A DNA stretch of 23,902 nucleotides from an uncultured Campylobacter sp. (GTDB lineage Bacteria; Actinomycetota; Actinomycetes; Mycobacteriales; Mycobacteriaceae): the NCBI GenBank assembly GCA_946221035.1, contig CAMIME010000037.1:1-23902 (forward strand), read 5' to 3'. The position numbers and the translations under genes were made by a program. A model generated the notes under the pieces. That model worked only from the letters and a program-made list of their open reading frames with translations, was not told where the DNA came from and made no database searches. Positions within the stretch are counted from its first letter, which is position 1. Each line of letters begins with the position of its first letter. Of the stretch, positions 14,285 through 21,275 are shown piece by piece.

Positions 14285-15585
14285 TGTTTCGCGCCGAGCC
14301 CCTCACTCGCGCGGAGGTCGAATCCCTCACCAGCGTCTGGAAGGCCCGCGGGCTCGTCCCGGTGCTCATCGCCGTCGCCGCCGCGTTTGCTGCGTGGTCA
14401 CTGCTGCTGCCGGTCGTGCCCACCGCCGTGATCGACGCAGGCCAGCCCGCATCGCTCGCGGGCATTTCCACCGGCGTGTTCATGGGTGCGACCGTGATCA
14501 CCCAGGTGTTTACCCCGTGGGCGCTGCGCACGCTGGGCTACCGCATCGTTATGGCGGTCTCGTCGCTCCTGCTGGGCATCCCGGCGCTGGGGTACATGCT
14601 GGGCATGGATCCGCTGCCCCTGCTCACCGTGAGCGCGATCCGCGGCATCGGCTTCGGCGCGCTGTCGGTGGCCGAGGCCGCGATTGTCGCCGAGCTCGTG
14701 CCCCTGCGTCTTCTGGGCGGGGCGACCGGTGTTTTCGGCATGGTCGTCGGCTTGGCGCAGATGCTGGCGTTACCGTCCGGTCTGGCCCTGGTGCAGGTCA
14801 TCGGCTACAACGCCGTCTACGTCATCGCCGCCGTCATCGGCGCCGTCTCGCTTGTCGCCTGCGCCGCAATCCCACCCATTCCGCCGGCGGATCCCGGTGT
14901 GCAAAACCAGCAACCGGTGCGGGTGCCCACCTGGCACCTGGTGTTGGTGCCGGCGCTAGCGCTGATGTTCGTCACCACCGCCTACGGGGCGATCACGAAC
15001 TTCTTGCCGGTATCCATGCGCCAGCTCGACCCGATCTCCGGCGCAGCGTTCGGCGGCGTGATGCTGGGTGTCATGAACTTCGCTTCCATGTGGACGCGCT
15101 TCATCGCCGGCAAGGTGATGGACCGCCGCGGTTACCCGGGCACGGTGCTCATCCCGTTCCAGATCTTGTGCGCGCTCGGCGTGCTCATGATGGCGGTGAT
15201 CCTGGCGCTCGAGCTGCCGGTGTGGACGATGTTCGTTGCCGCCCTGTTCTACGGCGCGGGCTTCGGCGGGGTGCAAAATGAGGCGCTGACCATGATGTTT
15301 TACCGCCTGCCGCGGCATAAGAACTCGGAGGCCTCCGCCATTTGGAACATCGCCTTCGACGGCGGCACCGGGCTTGGCTCCACGGTCTACGGCATGCTCA
15401 TCGTTTCCATCGCGTTCGCGCCGATGTTCGGCATTGCCGCCGGCGTGATCGCACTCGGGCTTGTGGTCACGGTGCTGGATCGCCGTCTGGGGCGCCACCG
15501 CGTGGTCGAGGTGAATAACTTGTCCACGCGCCTGCGCTCCGTGCAGGCACCGCGGCGCTACAACACGGACAAACCCCGGGGCTAG
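14284..15585 (+). CDS. MFS transporter (orf2 of the his locus)
   Basis: A 433-residue membrane protein with about twelve hydrophobic helices in two halves. The central hydrophilic break is at about residues 200-217 (IPPADPGVQNQQPVRVPTWH). The MFS intra-half signature appears as MDRRGYPGTVLIP after helix 8 and in a weaker form after helix 2. ATG 14284 has GGAGGTG about 6 bases upstream and overlaps the previous stop by one base. The position matches orf2 of the C. glutamicum his operon, between hisB and hisH, but hisB is missing here. The substrate is not known and I would not assign histidine from context alone. The stop TAG forms the first half of the HisH-like gene's -10. Confidence 0.82.
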   Translation: MFRAEPLTRAEVESLTSVWKARGLVPVLIAVAAAFAAWSLLLPVVPTAVIDAGQPASLAGISTGVFMGATVITQVFTPWALRTLGYRIVMAVSSLLLGIPALGYMLGMDPLPLLTVSAIRGIGFGALSVAEAAIVAELVPLRLLGGATGVFGMVVGLAQMLALPSGLALVQVIGYNAVYVIAAVIGAVSLVACAAIPPIPPADPGVQNQQPVRVPTWHLVLVPALALMFVTTAYGAITNFLPVSMRQLDPISGAAFGGVMLGVMNFASMWTRFIAGKVMDRRGYPGTVLIPFQILCALGVLMMAVILALELPVWTMFVAALFYGAGFGGVQNEALTMMFYRLPRHKNSEASAIWNIAFDGGTGLGSTVYGMLIVSIAFAPMFGIAAGVIALGLVVTVLDRRLGRHRVVEVNNLSTRLRSVQAPRRYNTDKPRG

Positions 15586-15588
15586 ACT
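15583..15588 (+). promoter_or_regulatory. -10 hexamer of the HisH-like gene, overlapping the MFS stop codon
   Basis: TAGACT begins with the TAG stop of the transporter gene. It lies exactly eight bases before ATG 15597, with no Shine-Dalgarno in between, so the HisH-like gene probably has its own leaderless transcript. Confidence 0.5.
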
Positions 15589-15596
15589 GACCAACC

Positions 15597-16223
15597 ATGA
15601 CGCACGCTGGATTGACCGTCGCAGTCCTTGACTTGGCCGGGGCCGAGGCGGTGGCACACACCCTGCGCGAGGTGGGCGCGCACGCTTCGGTCACGTCTGA
15701 CCCCAAGGTTGCCGTGGAGGCTCACGGCCTGGTCATCCCCGGTGCCGGGACCTTCGCCGACACGCTCGCTGGGCTCACCAGCCTGAGCGGCGCTCGCGTC
15801 GTTGGCCAGCGCCTCGCCGGCGCGCGCCCGGTACTCGCGCTCGGCAGCGCCATGGACGTGCTCTTTGAGCAATTGCTTGACGACGGCTCCGTCACCACCG
15901 CCCTGGGCGAGTGGCCCGGGGCCGTCGAGAAGCGAGCTGGCGAACGAGTTGGTGCACGCCTTGAGGCTGCGGCTGGCTCCGCGATGCTGCGCGGCGTGGA
16001 GTCGGACGCCGAGTTCGTGTTCGCGGCCGACGCGGTGGCGCTGGCATTCGAGCTTGCACGCGACGAGTTCATCGCCTACCCGCGCCTGAGCTGGGCTGAA
16101 GTCGGCGGCGAGCGCATCCTCGCCGCAGTCGAAAATGGCTCGCTGTGGGCTGCGCAGTTCCTTCCGGAGTGCTCCGGCGACGCAGGGCGCGCGGTGCTGC
16201 GGAACTGGCTCGGGCAGCTGTAG
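15597..16223 (+). CDS. HisH-like glutamine amidotransferase lacking catalytic residues (probable pseudoenzyme)
   Basis: The HisH fold is recognisable: LVIPGAGTFADTLAGL (45-60), GQRLAGARPVL (70-80), GEWPGAVEKR (104-113) and AAVENGSLWAAQF (176-188), then SGDAGRAVLRNWL near the end. The catalytic features are gone. The nucleophile motif GICVGMQ reads ALGSAMD, so the Cys position is Gly83. QFHPEKSG reads QFLPECSG, so the catalytic His is Leu189, although Glu191 remains. The DYGSGN and VHSY motifs are also lost. Normal HisH releases ammonia from glutamine for HisF, and neither hisF nor hisA is nearby. The frame is intact at 208 residues, near normal length, with its own -10. impA starts 12 bases downstream. 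Non-catalytic function or slow decay are both possible. Confidence 0.82.
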   Translation: MTHAGLTVAVLDLAGAEAVAHTLREVGAHASVTSDPKVAVEAHGLVIPGAGTFADTLAGLTSLSGARVVGQRLAGARPVLALGSAMDVLFEQLLDDGSVTTALGEWPGAVEKRAGERVGARLEAAAGSAMLRGVESDAEFVFAADAVALAFELARDEFIAYPRLSWAEVGGERILAAVENGSLWAAQFLPECSGDAGRAVLRNWLGQL

Positions 16224-16235
16224 CGGGGGAGCGGG

Positions 16236-17051
16236 ATGGAGTCACTCGGCGAGTACCTGCAGGTCGCATCGGGCGCGGTAGATGAGGCGCGGGAGATTTT
16301 CGTCTCCCACCTGGGCGCGGCGCCTGCGTTGCGCAAGGGGCCGGGCAACTTTGCCACCGAGGCTGATCTGCGCATCGAACAACTCCTGCGCGACCGCCTT
16401 ACCCAGGCCACTGGGATCAGCGTGTTCGGCGAGGAACGCGGAGGGCACCTCGACCCGGAAGCGTGCTGGGTCGTGGACCCGATTGACGGCACGTCGAACT
16501 ACTCCGTGGGCAACCCGAATTGCGCGATCTTGGTTTCGCTCATCCTGGGCGGCCAGCCGGTGGTGGCGGTCACCGATGCGCCGCTGCTCAACATGCGCCT
16601 CACCGCCACTGAGGCAGCGCCGGTGGAGCTCAACGGGGAGGTGCTTCCGCCGGTTGGGCAGCACGAGGCCGCCGCCGAGCAGGTGGGGCTGGGCTCGCTG
16701 GGTTCAGCCGGCGGCCAGCGTTACCCGGAGGAAGTGCGCCTCCGCATCGCTGCGGGCCTTCCGCGCGAGCGCCTCCGGCCGCGCATCAGTGGCTCTGTGG
16801 GCGTTGACCTCGCCTTCGTCGCGCAGGGCATTTTCCAGGCCGCGGTGAACTTCTCGCCATACGTCTGGGACAACGCCGCCGGCGTGTTGCTTGCGCGCAG
16901 CGCGGGCGCCGAGGTGACGGCGGCGGACGGCTCGCCGTGGGCGCCTGGCAAGGTTGGGGTCATCGCGGGCACGCCGACTGCGCACGGCAAGGTGCTTCGC
17001 ACGATGATCGAGGCATTGGGCCCGGACGGGCCGGAAAGGCAGGCACAGTGA
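16236..17051 (+). CDS. impA: Inositol monophosphatase family phosphatase (ImpA-type)
   Basis: A Mg-dependent sugar or inositol phosphatase of 271 residues. Metal ligands are visible: FGEERGG (Glu66/67), WVVDPIDGTSNY (Asp81, Asp84) and YVWDNAAGVLLARSAGAEV (Asp212). The substrate could be inositol-1-phosphate or a related phosphate. Some family members are histidinol-phosphate phosphatases (HisN), which matters because this gene sits in the C. glutamicum his operon between hisA and hisF. Here both flanking his genes are missing yet impA keeps all its active-site residues, so its function is presumably not tied to histidine. The start is ATG 16236, with a G-rich Shine-Dalgarno (GGGGGAG). The next gene overlaps it by 4 bases. 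Confidence 0.85.
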   Translation: MESLGEYLQVASGAVDEAREIFVSHLGAAPALRKGPGNFATEADLRIEQLLRDRLTQATGISVFGEERGGHLDPEACWVVDPIDGTSNYSVGNPNCAILVSLILGGQPVVAVTDAPLLNMRLTATEAAPVELNGEVLPPVGQHEAAAEQVGLGSLGSAGGQRYPEEVRLRIAAGLPRERLRPRISGSVGVDLAFVAQGIFQAAVNFSPYVWDNAAGVLLARSAGAEVTAADGSPWAPGKVGVIAGTPTAHGKVLRTMIEALGPDGPERQAQ

Positions 17052-17749
17052 GCACAGTGAGCGCACCTTCGCAGCTTGGTCGGCGGGCAGCCCGCGCGGG
17101 CGCGGCCCTAGTGGGTATCTCGGGCGTCGTTGTCTGGGCGGTGTCTCAAATGACGTGGATGCAGGTGGACTACCTCGACGACCTCGCGGGCGACGGCACT
17201 GCCGCCCTGCGCGGCGCCGAATGGTCAACGGAGCTCAGCGCCGTCGCCGTGCTGCTGCTCGCCGGCATGGTGGCTGGGTTTGCGTTGCGACGCACCGGCC
17301 GACGCGTCGTCGGTGCTGTATGCGCCGTCGCCGCTGCCGCGGCCGCAGCGCCAGGGATCAAGCTTTTGGCGGGCGGTGGCGACGCGCAGCGCGCCCACGC
17401 CATCCTGAGCGCGGGGTCGGAGACCACGCAGTCCGCGTCCCATGCGGTGATTTCGCAATGGGCGGAGGTGGTGTCGGTGGCGGTGCTGCCGGCTGGGCCG
17501 TCGATAAGCGTGCTTGGCTCGGTGCTCGGTCTGATCGGTGGCGCGCTGCTGGCGCTGCGCCCGGGCAGCGACGCCCCGCGCCAGCACAAGTACGAGACGG
17601 AGGCGGTGCGGATGGATAATGTCCGCGCGGATTTGGAGGAAGACCCGTCGTCAGGACGGGTGTTGTGGGATGCGCTGAGTGCGGATATCGATCCCACCCA
17701 AGATCCAACCCGGGAGGGGGATTTCGGCTCGCCGGGACGCACCCGCTAG
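17048..17749 (+). CDS. Trp-biosynthesis-associated membrane protein (TIGR02234-like)
   Basis: A 233-residue membrane protein with four hydrophobic segments: near residues 16-34, 60-78, 84-104 and 140-172. A tryptophan-containing external loop (SQMTWMQVDYLDDLAGDGTA) follows helix one. A charged cytoplasmic tail carries the YETEAVRMDN and ALSADIDPTQDPT segments typical of this actinobacterial family, which sits before trpC-like genes. GTG 17048 overlaps the impA stop (GTGA); a second GTG at 17057 is a possible alternative start. A weak GAAAGG lies upstream. The molecular role is unknown. hisF and hisI, which separate it from impA in C. glutamicum, are missing here. Confidence 0.78.
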   Translation: MSTVSAPSQLGRRAARAGAALVGISGVVVWAVSQMTWMQVDYLDDLAGDGTAALRGAEWSTELSAVAVLLLAGMVAGFALRRTGRRVVGAVCAVAAAAAAAPGIKLLAGGGDAQRAHAILSAGSETTQSASHAVISQWAEVVSVAVLPAGPSISVLGSVLGLIGGALLALRPGSDAPRQHKYETEAVRMDNVRADLEEDPSSGRVLWDALSADIDPTQDPTREGDFGSPGRTR

Positions 17750-17788
17750 CCTTAGAAGCCGGAACCCCCCTGCACACGGAGGAACGGC

Positions 17789-18607
17789 ATGTCGGCACCG
17801 GAGGTTGAGCGCAGCGTTGTCGCTGGCGTCCTCGCCGACGTTGCTCGGCGCGAGGCCCGGTTGCCCTTCAAAGAAGTCAAAGCACGTTCACGAGATATGG
17901 CGCCGACCCGGGATGTCCGGGCGGCGCTTTTGCGTCACGGGTGCGGCGTGATCGTCGAAATTAAACGCAGTTCCCCCGTGTTCGGGCCCACGGTGGAAGA
18001 GCAGACCCCGGTCGAATCTCTCGCGCGGGCGATCGAGGAAGGTGGGGCGCACCTCATCGCCTGCCAGACGGAGCGGCTTCGTTTCGCGGGCTCCCTGACC
18101 GACATGGCCAACGCGCGCGCCGCTGTGGCATTGCCCATGGTGTGCCGCGACGTCATCGTGGACCCGTACCAGATCCACGAGGCCCGGTGCTACGGGGCGG
18201 ACGCGATCCCGCTCATGGTGGGCATTTTGGAGCAGCCGCGCTTTGAGGCGCTGGTGGACCGTGCCGAGGCACTCGGCATGGTCGCCGTAGCGGAGGTGCG
18301 CACACCCCAGGAGGCGGACCGAGCCCTTGCTGCGGGCGTGGGTGTCATCGCGGTGAACCACTGGACCTTCGACACCAACGCCCTCAACCCCAGCGCGTTC
18401 GCGGAGATCGCCCCGGGGCTGCCCAGCGAGGTGATCAAGATCAGCCTGGGCGGGGTGACCACCCCGCGCGACCTCATTGACGCGGCCGCCTGCGGGGCCG
18501 ACGCGGTACTCGCCGCGGAGGCGGTGATGGCCGCTGGCGACGTCCTCGCCGCGACCCGCGCGTTGGCCACTGCGGGGCAGCACCCCGCTTGCCCATCCCG
18601 GCGCTAA
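17789..18607 (+). CDS. TrpC-like protein (indole-3-glycerol phosphate synthase homologue) with altered active site
   Basis: The (beta/alpha)8 IGPS family is clear from PFKEVKARSRD (26-36), VEIKRSSP (56-63), FAGSLTDM (99-106), VIVDPYQIHEARCYGADA (122-139) and GADAVLAAEAVM (236-247). Several normally invariant positions differ. PVLRKDFIVDPYQ reads PMVCRDVIVDPYQ, placing Arg120 at the catalytic Lys. The SPSKG loop is SPVFG. The IGxNxRxL motif reads IAVNHWTF. The phosphate-binding AESGI reads SLGGV (219-223). Glu57, Lys59, Glu169 and Asn190 remain. The enzyme may be inactive or changed in specificity. A second, standard trpC would be expected elsewhere in corynebacteria. ATG 17789 has GGAGGA 5 bases upstream; a TAGCCT hexamer at the preceding stop codon may be its promoter. 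Confidence 0.82.
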   Translation: MSAPEVERSVVAGVLADVARREARLPFKEVKARSRDMAPTRDVRAALLRHGCGVIVEIKRSSPVFGPTVEEQTPVESLARAIEEGGAHLIACQTERLRFAGSLTDMANARAAVALPMVCRDVIVDPYQIHEARCYGADAIPLMVGILEQPRFEALVDRAEALGMVAVAEVRTPQEADRALAAGVGVIAVNHWTFDTNALNPSAFAEIAPGLPSEVIKISLGGVTTPRDLIDAAACGADAVLAAEAVMAAGDVLAATRALATAGQHPACPSRR

Positions 18608-18631
18608 GCCGTGCAACGTGTGCCGGGGTGG

Positions 18632-18637
18632 CACACT
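18632..18637 (+). promoter_or_regulatory. Candidate lgt -10 hexamer
   Basis: CACACT, a one-base variant of the TACACT seen elsewhere in the window, lies 6 bases before GTG 18644. There is no Shine-Dalgarno, consistent with a leaderless lgt transcript. Weaker than the other -10 boxes. Confidence 0.35.
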
Positions 18638-18643
18638 GTGTTG

Positions 18644-19639
18644 GTGCATACCTCACTTTTGGCCAACATTCCGTCGCCGCCGCAGGGCGTGTGGTACCTC
18701 GGCCCGATCCCCATTCGCGCGTACGCGCTGTGCATCATCACGGGAATTATCATGGCCATGGCGATATCGCTGCGGCGCTACGAAGCCCGCGGCGGCAACC
18801 CGGAGACGATCTGGGACGCGGCCATTGTGGCCATCCCCGCCGGCATCATCGGTGGGCGCGCCTACCACGTGCTCACGGACTGGGATAAGTACTTCGGTCC
18901 CGGCAAGGACCCGTGGCAGGCGTTCAACATCACCGCCGGGGGCCTGGGCATCATCGGCGCTGTCACCCTGGGCACGCTCGCCGTGTGGGCGCTCATGCGC
19001 TACAAAAAGGTGCCCATCGCCCCGCTGGCGGATTCGATCGGACCCACCATCATCCTGGCCCAAGCGATCGGGCGCTTCGGCAACTATTTCAACCAGGAGC
19101 TCTACGGCCGCCCCACCACCGTGCCGTGGGCGCTGGACATCTACTACAGGGTGGACGAGGCAGGAAACTACGCGCCGCTGACCGGGCGATCCACCGGCGA
19201 GGTGCTCACCAGCGTGCACCCGACGTTCCTCTACGAGGCGGTGTGGAACGTCGCCGTGTTCTTCGTCATCATCTGGGCTGACAGGAAGTTCCGCCTGGGG
19301 CACGGCCGGGTGTTCTGGCTCTACGTCGCGGGCTACACACTGGGCCGGTTCTTCATCGAATTCATGCGGGCGGACGAGGCGAACACCATCCTCGGCCTGC
19401 GGGTAAACACGTGGACTTCGGCCATCATCTTCCTCATCGCGGTAGTGCTGTTCCTGCTGCTGCCCAAGGGCCGGGAAACGCCGGAGGAGGTCGACCCGGC
19501 GTACCAGCGTGAAAAGGCGCACGGCGCTGACGGTGAGCCCGCGGAGGAAGATGGTGAGAAGGCCACCGCGTGGCGCGCGAGGCGCGAGGATCGCGGGTAC
19601 GGTGGTGCATCGGAAGAAACGTCTCACGTAGGGAAGTAA
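18644..19639 (+). CDS. lgt: Prolipoprotein diacylglyceryl transferase
   Basis: A membrane enzyme that transfers diacylglyceryl from phosphatidylglycerol to the lipobox cysteine of prolipoproteins; the lipoprotein at 11631 would be a substrate. Family motifs: IPSPPQGVWYLGPIPIRAYA (N-terminus), GGRAYHVLTDW, GGLGIIGAV, the signature GRFGNYFNQELYGRPT and HPTFLYE. About seven transmembrane segments are visible. A charged cytoplasmic tail of about 50 residues after LLLPKG is usual in actinobacteria. I chose GTG 18644; TTG 18641 and GTG 18638 are in frame and cannot be excluded. pyk starts 7 bases after the stop, so the pair is likely cotranscribed. About 331 residues. Confidence 0.92.
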   Translation: MHTSLLANIPSPPQGVWYLGPIPIRAYALCIITGIIMAMAISLRRYEARGGNPETIWDAAIVAIPAGIIGGRAYHVLTDWDKYFGPGKDPWQAFNITAGGLGIIGAVTLGTLAVWALMRYKKVPIAPLADSIGPTIILAQAIGRFGNYFNQELYGRPTTVPWALDIYYRVDEAGNYAPLTGRSTGEVLTSVHPTFLYEAVWNVAVFFVIIWADRKFRLGHGRVFWLYVAGYTLGRFFIEFMRADEANTILGLRVNTWTSAIIFLIAVVLFLLLPKGRETPEEVDPAYQREKAHGADGEPAEEDGEKATAWRARREDRGYGGASEETSHVGK

Positions 19640-19646
19640 CTTCGAA

Positions 19647-21074
19647 ATGGACAGAAAAACCAAGATTGTCTGCACGCTCGGCCCCGCAGTTGCGAACAAG
19701 GATGCAATCCTGGGGCTGGTCCGCGACGGCATGGACGTCGCGCGCCTGAACTTCTCCCACGGCGACTACCCGGACCACGAGCAAAACTACCGCTGGGTGC
19801 GCGAAGCCACGGACGAGACCGGCCACGCAGTGGGCATCCTCGCGGACCTGCAGGGCCCGAAGATCCGCCTCGGCCGCTTCGAGGGCGACGGTAAGACGGT
19901 GTGGGAAACGGGCGAGACCGTGCGCATTACTGTCGACGACATCGAAGGCACGCACGACCGCGTGTCCACCACCTACAAAAACCTCGCGGAGGACGCGAAG
20001 CCGGGGGACCGCCTGCTTGTCGACGACGGCAAGGTCGGCCTCGTCTGCACCGAGGTCGACGGCAACGATGTCGTCTGCCGCGTCACCGAGGGCGGGCCGG
20101 TGTCCAACAACAAGGGCGTGTCCCTGCCCGGGATGGACATCTCGGTTCCCGCCCTGAGCGAGAAGGATAAAGAAGACCTGCGTTTCGCTCTCCGTCTCGG
20201 CGTGGACATTGTGGCGCTGTCGTTTGTGCGCTCTCCCTCCGACGTCGACCTCGTGCACGAGATCATGGATGAGGTGGGGCGTCGGGTACCGGTCGTCGCA
20301 AAGCTTGAGAAGCCCGAGGCTGTCGACGCGCTCGAATCGATCATCCTGGCGTTCGACGCAGTGATGGTCGCCCGCGGCGACCTTGGTGTGGAAATCCCGC
20401 TTGAGCAGGTGCCGTTGGTACAAAAGCGCGTGATTCAGATCGCGCGCGAGAACGCGAAGCCGGTGATTGTGGCGACGCAGATGCTCGACTCGATGATCGA
20501 GAATTCGCGCCCGACGCGCGCCGAGGCTTCCGACGTGGCCAACGCGGTGCTCGACGGCGCGGACGCGGTGATGCTGTCAGGCGAGACGTCGGTGGGCGTG
20601 GACCCGCACAACGTGGTACGCACCATGAGCCGAATCGTGCGCTCCGCCGAGACCATGGGTGCGGTGCCGCCGCTCAATCACATTCCCCGCACCAAGCGTG
20701 GCGTGATTTCCTACTCCGCGAACGACATTGCGAACCGCCTCAACGCGCGCGCGATCGTCACCTTCACCACCACCGGCGACACCGCCCGTCGTGTTGCTCG
20801 CCTGCACCCGGAACTGCCGGTCCTGGTGTTCACACCGATCCAGCAGGTGCGTTCGCAGCTGGCCATGACGTGGGGTGCGGAGACGTTCTTGTGCCAGGAG
20901 GTGTACAACACCGACGACATGCTGAAGGTGGTGGACGAATACCTCCTCGCCATGGACGAATACAAGGAGGGTGACACCATGGTGGTCGTGGCCGGCATCC
21001 CGCCGGGGATCGCGGGCTCCACCAACACCATCCACGTGCACCAGCTGGGTGAAGACACGCGCAACCCGCAGTAG
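19647..21074 (+). CDS. pyk: Pyruvate kinase
   Basis: This enzyme converts phosphoenolpyruvate and ADP to pyruvate and ATP, the last step of glycolysis. At 475 residues it has the standard layout: TKIVCTLGPA (4-13), RLNFSHG (about 33-39), the B-domain insertion (about 70-165), VVAKLEKPEAVDAL, VARGDLGVEIP and the PTRAEASDVANAVLDGADAV block followed by MLSGETSVG. The C-terminal allosteric domain begins near residue 345 and ends PPGIAGSTNTIHVHQLG. ATG 19647 lies 7 bases after lgt, with GGGAAG overlapping the lgt end as a weak Shine-Dalgarno. Position and partners match C. glutamicum. Confidence 0.95.
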   Translation: MDRKTKIVCTLGPAVANKDAILGLVRDGMDVARLNFSHGDYPDHEQNYRWVREATDETGHAVGILADLQGPKIRLGRFEGDGKTVWETGETVRITVDDIEGTHDRVSTTYKNLAEDAKPGDRLLVDDGKVGLVCTEVDGNDVVCRVTEGGPVSNNKGVSLPGMDISVPALSEKDKEDLRFALRLGVDIVALSFVRSPSDVDLVHEIMDEVGRRVPVVAKLEKPEAVDALESIILAFDAVMVARGDLGVEIPLEQVPLVQKRVIQIARENAKPVIVATQMLDSMIENSRPTRAEASDVANAVLDGADAVMLSGETSVGVDPHNVVRTMSRIVRSAETMGAVPPLNHIPRTKRGVISYSANDIANRLNARAIVTFTTTGDTARRVARLHPELPVLVFTPIQQVRSQLAMTWGAETFLCQEVYNTDDMLKVVDEYLLAMDEYKEGDTMVVVAGIPPGIAGSTNTIHVHQLGEDTRNPQ

Positions 21075-21138
21075 GGGTTCGCCCCGGGGGGGCTGGTCCG
21101 CGGGGGCGTTCGTTCGCGGGTGCCGGGTTTGTGTGGGG

Positions 21139-21208
21139 TTCGCTGGAGGTTCGGAGTTTCCAGCGAATTACTTGTAGCGAATCCCGGTTTATGGGCGATT
21201 CGCTACAA
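21139..21208. repeat. Two perfect inverted repeats sharing a TTCGCT core
   Basis: Dyad one: TTCGCTGGA (21139-21147) and TCCAGCGAA (21159-21167), 9-base arms around 11 bases. Dyad two: TTGTAGCGAATC (21172-21183) and GATTCGCTACAA (21197-21208), 12-base arms around 13 bases. A further TTTCGCTGGG follows at 21211. The rest of the pyk-uvrA-like intergenic region (21075-21275) is G/C-rich and has no gene. A GGGG-TTCG-CCCC hairpin at 21074-21085 sits at the pyk stop but has no T-run. The block looks like a REP/MITE-like element or a bidirectional mRNA-end structure. Confidence 0.65.
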
Positions 21209-21262
21209 CCGTTTCGCTGGGTTTGCAAGCGGGCACCCCGAAGCGCCACCGCGCCCCGGGGT

Positions 21263-21268
21263 TACCCT
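21263..21268 (+). promoter_or_regulatory. -10 hexamer of the uvrA-like gene (leaderless)
   Basis: TACCCT lies 7 bases before ATG 21276, with no Shine-Dalgarno, repeating the leaderless geometry of the window. Confidence 0.45.
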
Positions 21269-21275
21269 GGATGCC

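Noticed and set aside
15597..16223. Functional hisH
   Set aside because: Gly at the nucleophile position and Leu at the catalytic His exclude normal glutaminase chemistry, and its partners hisF and hisA are not adjacent.
21074..21085. GGGG-TTCG-CCCC hairpin as an intrinsic pyk terminator
   Set aside because: The stem is only 4 bp, overlaps the stop codon and is followed by G-rich sequence rather than a T-run.
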